NCBI GenBank assembly: GCA_027186245.1
Contig: CP114485.1
Location: 12,056,001-12,120,000 of the forward strand
Length of the DNA stretch: 64,000 bases
Reading direction: 5' to 3'
From: Coriaria nepalensis
Lineage: Eukaryota > Streptophyta > Magnoliopsida > Cucurbitales > Coriariaceae
Below are positions 39,068 through 49,700 of this stretch, piece by piece (positions within the stretch are counted from its first letter, which is position 1; the number at the start of each line of letters is the position of its first letter). Made by a program: the position numbers and the translations under genes. The notes beneath the pieces were generated by a model. That model searched no databases, was not told the origin of the DNA, and saw only the letters and a list, made by a program, of their open reading frames with translations.

Positions 39068-39298
39068 TTACACGTCACGTGCCACTTTATAGGCTCCTTT
39101 AAAAGGGAAGTCTTTGTTATGAAAGAGGACTTCTCTACTAACAGAAAACTTATTTGATTCTAGGCGGTATACTAGATAACCCTTTTGAGTAAGTGAATAT
39201 CCCATGAATATAGAAGGAGTGAATCTGGGAGCAAACTTATCATGAATGTTAAGGTTTTCGACAAAGCAAAAATAGCCAAACTTTCTAAGATGAGACAT
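39068..39298 (-). pseudogene. copia integrase C-terminal fragment
   Basis: Frame with HLRKFGYFCF, then FTPSIFMGYSLTQKGYLVY and FSVSREVLFHNKDFPF, the conserved region between the integrase core and reverse transcriptase. It abuts the left terminal repeat directly, so everything downstream is deleted. Confidence 0.85.
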
Positions 39299-40128
39299 GG
39301 ATAGAGGCTTTTTATAGAGGATTTCATTGGGTGACTTGTTATGCAGAATGGTGGAAGGAAGCTTATTTATAATGTATGATGATGTTCTGATTTATTCACC
39401 CCAAAATTTTGAAGGATTTTTAAAGCTCTTGACATCTCAAATAGGTGTCTATGTTTGAGTTCCACAATCCCATTTTATTGGGATGTGTATGTGCATGAAG
39501 ATTGGTGGATGATGCCGAGGGAAGAAAGATGTTGAATGCATTCTAAGTTGAAGAATTCTGAACCATTATCTGACCTTATTTGTTTGATGGACAAGCTAAA
39601 TTGCTTGTGAATCATTGTTAGGAAGTCTTTTTGAAGTGAGAAGGTATATGATTTGAATTACATTAGAAAGGTCCAATTTTCTAAGGAGTAGTCATTAACT
39701 ATTGTTAATGAAATCGAGATGATTTGTGTGAAAGTTGATTCCATTTAAATGTTTTAATTTTGACACTGAGGCATGGCCAAGTCTAGCATGCCAGACAGAA
39801 GAATTATCTTCATTTACTTGCATAGAAGCTGAGTTACAAGAATTTGGTGATTGATTACATGAAGAAGACATTATAATACCTATCTATGTTTGAAGGAGAA
39901 ATGAAACGATACAAGCCTTGAAACATCCTACCAATCCCAACTATAGTTCTCGTTAAGAGATCATGAAATAGACAAAATTTTGGATAAAAGGTTACAGAAC
40001 AGTTGGTGTCACTGGTTAATTTTGAAATTTTGGATCAAGTTGTATTTAAAATCTGGTATGTATAGGACATTTTGAAGGGTTAAGTTTGGTGATATTTGGA
40101 CTGATCCTATGTGGGTGGATGAAGTGGT

Positions 40129-40344
40129 TTAGCCATTTGGAAGAGTGATAGATGCAAATGGACTTTGAGCACAGTGAATTAGCGAATTCAGAACCGAGAA
40201 ATCAAAGGGCATATGACATGTTGCACTTGTATCAATTACCCAGTCAGAGAAATAATTTTGACTTAACAAGCTAGAATGAGTACCTGCAATGTTAGCAGCA
40301 TGTGATGTTGGATTTTGTGATGGATCCTGGTTAATGAGCTTCAA
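40129..40344 (-). pseudogene. copia protease fragment
   Basis: Contains DWVIDTSATCHM, the active-site block of the copia protease, normally D(S/T)GA. The glycine is Ser here, so this protease would be inactive. The TLPNG typical of the following strand is present at the end. Confidence 0.8.
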
Positions 40345-40499
40345 GATCTGCCTATATTACTTAGTTGTGAATTGATTCTGAGATGAATTGTCAAGCTATG
40401 CATTTGCATTGTTGACATTCTGAGCTGTGATCTGGGACGATGAAGGTTTGTAGTTTAAGTTATAGTTTTTAAATTTGAATCCAGGAGGAAATCCTATCA

Positions 40500-40560
40500 A
40501 TCTATAGCACTTATCCTTCATGTGTCCTAGAACGTGACAGTGTTCTCATTCTAGGCGTTT
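40500..40560 (-). pseudogene. degenerate gag CCHC zinc knuckle
   Basis: The minus-strand translation reads EHCHVLGHMKDKCYRLIGFPPGF in pieces. The family motif has CX2CX4HX4C; the first Cys is lost next to a stop, while HC, GH and KC remain. Confidence 0.6.
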
Positions 40561-40895
40561 GGATGATCCAGAGTTCTGCTTTTGATTTGAGTTCTTATTG
40601 TTGCTATTTCGACAGTGGTAGCATTGGTAGAAGCTAAACCTCGATTCATCTCATATTTATTCACCATTGAAAAGGCTTTGTTGACAGTGGAAGTGGAATC
40701 ATGATGAGAATTTGACTGTGTACAGTGCTATAAGTCTCATTGAGTCCCATGAGAAATTGGATTAGTTTTTGTTGCCGATCCATTCGTGCATAGTTAGTTG
40801 ATTAAACACATTCACTGGTAGGTGGTGCAACGATGGTGGAATAGTAATCTCACAGAGCTTTCAGTCGTGTAATAGGTGGAAACAAAAGATGATCC

Positions 40896-41390
40896 TTATG
40901 ATATCATTGCAATCTCCTTCTGGATCGTATAAATTCTCGATCCATTAATCTTATCAAAACATTCTTGAAGATCAATCCATAGATCGCGAGCATTTATTGC
41001 AAATGTCACTTCAATTGACAGTTCCTTAGAAATGGAATTGAGTATACAAGAACATAACATGGCATTGCATCTCTGCCAAGAAATAAAGAAAAGAGAATCA
41101 GTACAAGGTTTAAAAAAATGACCGGTAATGAATCCAAGCTTGTTCTTGGACATGAGAGCAAGTTTCATGGATCTGCTCCACACTCCGTAATTGTCATTGC
41201 CAGTGAGTTTTTGAGAAACCAATGCAAGACCAAGGGTGTCAGAGGGTTGAATGTACAGCGGACTGTGTGGATCCATCTGTGGGAGACTGGACAAGTAAGG
41301 ATCTACAAGCAGTGGAGTTTGATTTTCATAAACAGAGGTTGAATTTTCAGGTGCAACAGGTGCAGGAATGTTTTCTAAGACGTCCGCCAT
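40896..41390 (-). pseudogene. copia gag N-terminal fragment
   Basis: A frame of 164 codons that contains the copia gag signatures PLYIQPSDTLGLALVSQKLTG and NDNYGVWSRSMKLALMSKNKLGFI, with a later WQRCNAMLCSCILNSIS block. The frame ends shortly after DLWIDLQECFDK. The wider gag protein is not intact. Confidence 0.85.
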
Positions 41391-41697
41391 TGTCGAGAAG
41401 CTTGAAGTTCAGAAAACAAAGCAATATGAAGAAAGCTTGAGAAAAAGGACTCGCGAAATGAAGGTAAAAGAGCTGATCGATCAAGAATGAGTGAATGATG
41501 ATCAAGAATCAGTAGATGATGATGAAGATTCACACCATATCAAGTGTATGCAAACAGAGATTGAAGTCAAAGAATTTTGTTTATCGTTAAACACTACATT
41601 AATAATAATACATGCAATATTAGTTTATATATTAGGGTTAGTTAGGCTGACTCACTAACAACTTATAACCAATTACAAACTAACTAATCTAACCGCC

Positions 41698-44600
41698 TAT
41701 ATTAGGACATGTGCATATAGAAATGAGTTGCTGAGACATGTTTCACCATGAGTTTTCTTGCTTTGTTTCATTTACTTTATATGTGAAAGTTGCATGATTT
41801 CTTCTTAGCAGCATCAAATTGAATGATTTGAATCCATTAATTCAATTGTTTAAGAAGGTTGGGGGTTCGATTTCGAATCACCAAAAATATTTTTGGAGCT
41901 CGAACTTTCTTAAAAGAAAAAAGATAAATAAAATTAATAATCTATGTCTTTAATTCAAAACCAAAAAAATACTTCCTAAATTTTGTAAAAAAAATGTTAT
42001 TGTCGGATTAAACACCAACCGATCGGTCAAGAAAATTGAGAACTCAATGTCATGATACGGCTATTGAGTTTGAGAGTTTGAGTTTAGTAATATCATATTA
42101 AAAAATATCTTTAGACTACTAATTTAAGGATTAATATTGGATTAAAGATTTAGATTTTATTATATTCTTCTTCGAAATCTAATCCTTAAAAGTTAGATTG
42201 AATAACAAAAAGGCTTATATTCCAAAAATTCTTCCTACAACTAACTATGTTACGCATGCCATCGGATCGAATAGCTAATTATCCTAGTTAATAGATATAT
42301 CAATGACCCAACAAATGTTTAAGACTCTAATAAAGCACTTAATGATCCAATGGGTTAGAATGTCTAGTTCAAGGCCATGTACAAATGGCAATTCCCTGGC
42401 ATGCCCAACTCTTCCTTGCCCTATTGTCTACTATCTACACTTCTGACAAAGTTAAAGAAGGAAAACTCAACATTCATCCACTCCTAGACCCATAGAATCC
42501 TTGCTTTCCTCTGTTAAAAATATGTTGTAGCTTTTTTGGTTCTCTCCAAAATTAAGCTCTAATAACTAAGAGTACATGATCTAGTATGCTTTCTTCACAA
42601 GTAAAATCAAGATAAATACTTATCTAATATATTCATATATAATGAATGATCTTTTGATAATCTAGTGACGAAATGTATAGTTTGTACAAAATCTTTTGAT
42701 ATTCCAATTCGATCTGATACACTCCGATTGTAAAGCTATTATTCGATTACATAGATTTTTGAATCACTCACAATAGAGGGAAGAATACTCAAGTTTAAAA
42801 GAATTTATTATCAACCTCTTTTAGATTTGAATCTATTAATTAAAAAAGAAGGTATTTTTTCATAAAATTAATTACATTATGTGATTATGTAAATGTATGG
42901 TATTACTAATTGAGAAATTGTTAGTGTAAAATACTCCAAACTATAATAGAATGTTTCTTATAGATTGAAAAGACACCATACATTGCTAAACCACCGTCTC
43001 TAATTGTTGGGCCATATTTTGTGAAGCCCAAATGAAGGCAGTCCTCAGACTCGGGTTATACCCGTTGATCTTTGGGTTACCCGTTTGAGACTTTACATGT
43101 GTGGGACTGACCCCACACGTGCGGCTCACTTAGGGCTAATGCGCTTTACATCCGGTCACTTATGTGATTGAGGTTTTTTGCTTCTTGTGATGTTTTCTCT
43201 CTCGTGATTTGTGTGTTCATCTAGTTCTTACTCTTCTTGCTTGTGTGATCTATCTGAATGCTCTATCTCTTGCTTGATCTAATTTTTTGGTTGATCTTGA
43301 TAGATTTACGAAGGTTGCGATTACTTTCATGGTTGAGAATCTCTGATTTGTGGTTTCTCAGTTTGGATATCAAATTTATACATTAAGGCTTAAGATTTTG
43401 TGTTTATGTTTATGATTGTGAGATTATATATATAATGAACATTAGTGTTACGAGCGCCAATCTTTCTTAAGAACTTAAGAATGGATATAGTTTTCCGATT
43501 GATTTAATCATCGGAAGCGAACCACTATATATCTCTATGGACCTCTATTTTTTGCCTTTTGTATTTTCGGATTATATTACTGATTTTGGTATTAAACAGA
43601 ATCTTGAATCAAACGGTAGAAAATTAGGTCATTGAAGCTGACATAAATGGATACATAAATGGATACGGAATGGGATTGAAATCACAACATTAATAATTAC
43701 GTAAAGGTTAGAGTAGCTAAAGAATTTCACCTTAGCAAGTCTAAAAACTACACTTTTTACTTTACCTTTTTTTTTTTTTTTTCAATATTATAATTATAGT
43801 ATAGGCTTAAGTGGGGAACATGACTTTGGGTGCAAAATTATGGCAAAATTATATATATAATGAATGGATCGTAGTGGCACCACTACGCATCCACCTCTCA
43901 ACCATTTTACCACTTTGTCATGACCAGTAATCATGAGCACTTGCAACTCTTGTTGAACTTTCGAACCCAGCCACGGATTCTTTTTATTTCTTAGTCAAAA
44001 TCACACTCAAGTAGATATCTCAATAAGTGCTTGTTCTATTAACTAATTACAAAACCAAAAAAATTTATTAAAATTTTGAACTTTGATGATTTAATCTCTC
44101 TTAAGAAGAATTGAGTAATATTGAGTAATTATAAAAGAAGAAAAATATCAAAAGGGGTCAAAACAAAGTTGTCGTTTACCAAAGAGTTCCCTTTTTCTCT
44201 GTTTGACCCTGAATCATTTGGGAAATATCCAAACAGAGCACATTACAAGTTTTCAAAATTTCCACTTATCGGTCCCACCAAATTCCAAGCATGGGTCCAA
44301 ATACTCCAAAAATGTGTCGAAAAGATATACCCCACCTACAAACACAACAAAACAAAACAGATGGGAAAGAAAAAGAAAGGAAAAAAAAAAGAGAATGACC
44401 CCACACTTGGATGTTTTTTTAGCTTTTCCTCCCCTATTTTCCGGTTTCCTCTCTACTAGCGCTTTTCTCTTTCCTGCCCCTTTATATCATCATAAAGCAT
44501 CACATGTTTCCTTCCACTCATCCCCGCCTCCACTTTCTCGCGCGCCAAACAAAGAACAACCATTTCTTGCTTAGGCTTTAAGAGAAGTTCAAAGTTTTCT

Positions 44601-45488
44601 ACTTTTAGGAACTTTTGACTCAAGTAGCTAATAAGCCAAGCTGTCTATAATCTTAATGACCAAAAATAAATTAATAAACATATTGTAACATTAATGTTTT
44701 AGATTAATGTGGCAACCTTTCTAGTATTAATTAATCTTAATGATCACAAAGTCGAGAACTACGATCTCCCGTTTGTGGAGAAATGATCATCCAGGTTTTT
44801 GACTAAATCACATACTAAACGGTTACGTCATACAATTTATGCCGTACTAAATGGTTACGTCACACATTTATGCAGTGCCGGAGTATTTAGACCCTCATTC
44901 AAGAACTTGATACAGTTGATCAAAAACTCAAAAGTAAACACGAAGACGAAGCATCCCTAATCTTCCCAAGACAAAACAACAACAAAAAAATGGGTCAAGA
45001 TTCCTTACCCACATTCTTCTTTTGACAGCTACTAAAGTCTTTTTTATGTTTTTGTTTGTTTGTATGTTTTGTTTTTTTGTTTTGTTTTTTTGTTCTGTTT
45101 TTTTTTCATTTATTGGAAATAAGAGAGAAATAAATAAGAAATAAATAAGAAATATGAGTAATTTGTATTAATTCCACAAATAATTACTAACAGCAACCTT
45201 CATGACTAATGTTAATCATGAGGGTTTTTTTTTTTGGGTTCATCTTCATAATTTTCCCAGAAACCGAACAATTAATGAGAAGAAAAAGAAATACAAGTAA
45301 ACAAGTTACGATTGATTAAACAGTAAATGTTACAATTGACCGAAGAGTTCTCTCATTCCACCAAAAACAAAAAAAAAATTAAATCCCATTACAATTATCA
45401 TCAAATCCCATCATTCAATAACACATAAATTCATACAAAAAAAAAAAAAAAGAGGAAACGAAACGAAAAAATTTAATTGAAAAAAAAA
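41698..45488. other. intergenic region
   Basis: AT-rich spacer. It includes a short inverted repeat CATGTGTGGG/CCCCACACGTG near 43097-43122 inside a more GC-rich stretch (43010-43160) that could be transposon-derived. The frames at 44121-44574 are basic and low-complexity and I do not think they are genes; a TATA-like TTTATATCATC lies near 44480. The right-hand part holds the VQ gene 3' UTR. Confidence 0.5.
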
Positions 45489-46208
45489 TCAGGACGAGTT
45501 AGAACCTGGTACTCTCGGAGAAGTCGTCGGAAACAATGGAAGAAGCCGAGGCTCCGAATCCCTCGGAGTAGTGGTTGGCGAAGGGTGTAAATAGAAACCC
45601 TTTTCCTTTATCGCTTTCTCTTCAGCTCCCGGATTCAAACTCGCCGACCCGGATCTGAAAAACGGGTCGGGTATTAATGGCGTGACAGGGCTGAGGACGA
45701 GGGCGGGGAAGTTGAGGATGCTCGGTGAGAGAATCTCGGGATTTCGCGAAGAAAGACCGGAATTGTTCTGCCCGTAAACGGAGATTAACGGGTTGATCTT
45801 GAAGTTTTTGAGGGAGTTTCTTCGCTCGTAGAGCTTGAACCCGGATTTATTTGGAGGAATATGGGTCTTGGACGGAGGTTCGGATCCGGACGGGGCACAG
45901 GAAGAAGATGGGGAAGGAGAGGGAGAGGTGGAAGCTTGCTTAGCGGTTTCGGAGGATCCGGTGAGCATTTGGACTACTTGTTTAAATGAGGAGGTGTCGG
46001 CTTGGACGAACGTGGTAGGATATGGGTTAGAGGGTTCGGATCTGGTAGTGGGTTGTTTAGGAGGCTGAGATTGGAGGTGGGATGGTGGTGGAGTGGAGGC
46101 GCCGCTGCCGTTACTGCTCCTGATGCTGCTGTTAGTGCTGCTGTAGCTCTTTGGTGATGGGTACGGGTATGGAATCGAGTGTTGGTAGTATTTTTGAGAG
46201 GCTTCCAT
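45489..46208 (-). CDS. VQ-motif protein
   Basis: Plant regulatory protein of the VQ family; members bind WRKY factors, and some (MVQ proteins) are substrates of MPK3/MPK6. One exon, 239 aa, no intron, as usual in this family. The VQ motif FKQVVQMLTG covers residues 75-84 (FxxxVQxxTG). The rest is rich in Ser and Pro, with many SP or TP sites (for example YPSPK, TSPSPSPS, ILSPS, VLSPVTPL, TTTPR, TTSPR), which fits MAP-kinase phosphorylation. The C terminus LLPLFPTTSPRVPG is a block I associate with VQ4-like proteins. The start at 46208 is followed by a dense Ser/Pro N terminus. A GA repeat near 46329-46353 is in the leader. Neighbours RALF and AGP31-like are the same as beside At1g28280. Confidence 0.9.
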   Translation of the reverse strand: MEASQKYYQHSIPYPYPSPKSYSSTNSSIRSSNGSGASTPPPSHLQSQPPKQPTTRSEPSNPYPTTFVQADTSSFKQVVQMLTGSSETAKQASTSPSPSPSSSCAPSGSEPPSKTHIPPNKSGFKLYERRNSLKNFKINPLISVYGQNNSGLSSRNPEILSPSILNFPALVLSPVTPLIPDPFFRSGSASLNPGAEEKAIKEKGFYLHPSPTTTPRDSEPRLLPLFPTTSPRVPGSNSS

Positions 46209-46328
46209 TGATGTGATCTTGTGGAAAATTTATCGTTTTTTTTCTCTGCAAAGAGAAAGAAAGGGGATTTGGGTGAGAGTTTATAGAGCAAGCAATGAGA
46301 GAAAAGAAAGAAAAGATTTGTGAGAAAG

Positions 46329-46353
46329 ATGAGAGAGAGAGAGAGAGAGAGAG
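46329..46353. repeat. (GA)n microsatellite in VQ gene leader
   Basis: About twelve GA units upstream of the VQ coding region. Confidence 0.8.
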
Positions 46354-46686
46354 AATTTGATGAGTTGAAAAAGAGGTGATTTTTGTTTTTGGCCAATTTT
46401 TTTCTTCTTTTTTTTTTTTTTTAATTCGAATTTAGTGATTTTTTCTTCTTTTTTCTAAAAAATTCGAATAATAATTTTTAGTGATTTGGACTGACGTTTA
46501 TTTTAGAAGACACTTTTTTGTTCCTTGTCTTTGGTTTTAGTTTGGTGAGAAATGTTTGGGTGGTGGCTTTCCTTGTTAACGTAGATTACTCCACGCGCCA
46601 TCACTAACTTGTTAAGCAGTCTCCTACATGCATTTTATATTGGATACTATTGAATTAAAATTCATAAAATAGTACAAATGGATAAT

Positions 46687-46753
46687 ATTTTATATTTTAT
46701 ATTTTATATTTTATATTTTATATTTTATATTTTATATTTTATATTTTATATTT
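46687..46753. repeat. (ATTTTAT)n heptamer minisatellite
   Basis: About nine and a half uninterrupted copies of a 7-bp unit. No gene function is apparent. Confidence 0.9.
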
Positions 46754-49700
46754 GAGAAGAGTTTGGAACTTATTAATATGTTTTGGAATGTGTTTTATAC
46801 TTTCAAAATATATTTTGGTGATATATTGTAATTTAAGAAAAAAGATAATATATTAAATTATGTTGGTTTTTATATTTTGATTAAATTTTAATAATTATAA
46901 AAAATATTTTTTTGAGTTTTTTTTTAATTTTATATGTCGATGTCCAACCACCTCCCGAGTTCCATCAGATCTCTATTAGCGAGATTAGGACTACTATAGA
47001 TATTGGTTCCTAATAGCGTGATCTCTAGTAGCAATTTAAAAATCGATATCGGAAGAATTTTATCCCTTTAATATAATTAAAACATTTTTTTCTTATTTCT
47101 CAAAGAAATTTTAACTTCAAAATTTAGATGAGATTTTTGCATTAGAGAAATCTTGAAATATTAAGAATTGTTTTTTTTAGAAAATTAAATTATGTCATAT
47201 CATCATTTTTCGAGATGACCATAGATGCAATTTAAGTTACGGAACTCATAAGTGTATTAAGATTTTACATAATCCGAGTAACACTTGGATCTTAAACTTA
47301 GATTGCATCTGGGATTCAAAACCTAAATCTAATGAGTTTCAATAACTTAACCCCAAACTCAGCTGGCCTCTTTTCTTTTCCCTTATTTCTTTCTTTCTTT
47401 CAGCCTCCTTACCGGGTACACTGATACATGTTAGTAGCTGCTACCAAACTGTGATGGATCATAATGAATGCTTATGGAGCTTCTAAACGTACAGTTAGTT
47501 TGTTAAGTCGAGCTTCTAAAGTGCTTGTCAGTTTATATCAAAATCTTGAGTATGGATTCAGATTCTCATTATTACACAAGTGTCTGATTTAATCATACTA
47601 TAATATGTAATATGGTTTGATCATTATACAAACCCAAAAACTTAAGTCTTTTGATTCTTTCAATGACGTGCGCTCTCGCCTTGATTGAGAATGTAAAGTT
47701 GTTCATACACTTCGTGTCGATCACTTAGTCAATATTAAGTGTTGTTTCTCATATTATGTTCATTCCATGTACTACTACTTCAAATTACAGCAAGTCCTAA
47801 CTTCTAAGTATGAGATTATCATGCAATTAATCTTCCATGTGTACTTTCTTTGGTGATTATTATTTTCCTTCCGTTTGACATGAATTAATTTTCATGTGTA
47901 TATTTTGTCTTGTAATTATGAAATATAAAACGTTTTTTTTAAAACAAAAAAAAAAAAAAAAATTTGTCTCCCCATGTTTGACATGTTCAATATATTCTCT
48001 AAATCAAATTGAGTTTGGAATGGCTCATGCTTAAGAATATATTAATATAAAAATATATACTTTTATAATTTGTTTTGATGATTGAAATTAAAATAAATAA
48101 AATATATTTTTTTCCTTAATTATTTTTTAACTAATTTACCTTTAAACATTTTTTTGGACATATAGTTTTTTTTTTTTTTTTTTTTTTTTTGGGAATAAAA
48201 CCTCCACATCCCTCTTCTCATGTAATTTGTACTAACTAGTACGTATAGGATTCTTGTCATTAATAAAATCAGAGAGTGGTTCTCTGTTTTACTCGAAAAG
48301 GGAAAAGATAAAATATTTAAGATAAAAAGGAAATATAAAAAGTTAAAAGATTTAAAATAATAAAAAAAGGAAAGAGATTGAGAGTGCTTATTTGAGAGTG
48401 CTTATTTTTGGCCAACCCAACCCATTTCCTGCAATGTACTGTCGATCTAATATGCCAACAGATTGACTATTATGTCTATTGTAGTAGATAGTAGTAGATT
48501 GCAATAAATCGATTACTACATCAATTTTATGATATTCAATCAATTATCATATCAATTTGATAGTTTTAATTACTCAATCATCTTTAAAAAAAATTTAAAT
48601 TAATTTTCATTATTTATTCTTGGGGCCGTGAACAAAACAAAAGCAAGAAACACAAATATAAATAAATCTGAAAAGATCAAATTATAAATATAAGAGATAG
48701 GAATCATAAAATATATCAAAATATTTTGATTTGATTCTAAAAGTTTTGCAATCTTGAAATTATTAAAAAAAAAAAAAGAAGTTTAAAAGCGATAAAAAAA
48801 AATTATAATTCAAATACAAGAATTAACGTAATAAAGAAACACAAAATCTAAAAATATATTTAAGAAAAAAAAAATAAAAATAAAAGTATGTAGCTACGTA
48901 TTTATAATTATACAATTTTTTTACAATCCATCCGTTTAGAAGCGTGAATCAACCCACCAAGAGAGGTCGTGCGTATGGGGGTGACATGAGTGGATTTCTT
49001 AACCTCAAGCTCAAGTGGGCAGTATTCGATGTGTGGCGTGAAGAATCTTTAGATAACATGGTGGGTCTGAGCTGTCGTTTGTGTGTCTTTCAGATGAAAA
49101 AGAAGAGACAGAGAGAGGAATAGTCAACAAAATCCAGCATTTTCCATTGACTTTCAGAACCATATACAGACTAGGATAATGTGGTGGTAATATATATGTA
49201 CTTGAAGGTTGTGCATGTACTAACATCGGAACAACTTTAATCAAAACTAAACTATTTATATTTACATGGTTATTTTAAAAAGAAGATATTTTTTGTTTTG
49301 CCCTCTTCAAAATTAATACAAATTTTAATTTAATAAAAATAATCATATTACCAAAAAATCTCATTTCGAACCAAATAATATAATAAATTAAGTGTATATC
49401 CCTTTAATTATTTACCAAAATAATAATGACATTTTTAGGAATTAAATTATTCCCGAGTGAAAATAGTCTATCTTTATTATATATTAAAGTTTTTAAATAT
49501 ACAAGAAGTTTCTAGCCTTTCTCAATTTAAATTTTATTTTTATATTATTTTTAAAAAAAATCTTTCTTTTTCTTTTTATTCTATTAATTTTTCTATATAT
49601 AATAATATAATTAAAATTATATATACAGTAATTTAAAAAATCTAAAATTTAAAATTTAAAAAATATGGAATATTAATTTAAGTTAAATTAAATTTAAATA

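Larger units (their letters stand above)
38992..41697 (-). mobile_element. internally deleted Ty1/copia retrotransposon
   Basis: A 2.7-kb unit on the minus strand, bounded by 72-bp direct repeats at 38992-39063 and 41626-41697. The 63-bp cores align without gaps and differ at about seven positions; these are LTR remnants containing TGTTAGTGAGTCAGCC on the minus strand. Between them, in minus-strand order, lie a gag start, a broken zinc knuckle, a protease block and an integrase C-terminal block. Most of integrase and all of reverse transcriptase and RNase H are missing. No TGG-type primer-binding site was seen next to the right repeat, so the long terminal repeat is probably truncated or rearranged. 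The element is inactive. Confidence 0.75.

Noticed and set aside
41855..41890. GGTTCGATTTCGAATCACC resembling a tRNA T-arm
   Set aside because: No acceptor stem or anticodon arm upstream at the right distance; such sequence is common in plant repeats.
43097..43122. Short inverted repeat with GTGTGGG arms
   Set aside because: Too short to be a miRNA precursor; probably a chance or transposon-derived palindrome.
44121..44574. Two overlapping basic frames
   Set aside because: Low-complexity Lys-rich composition; neither has a recognisable domain or splice structure.
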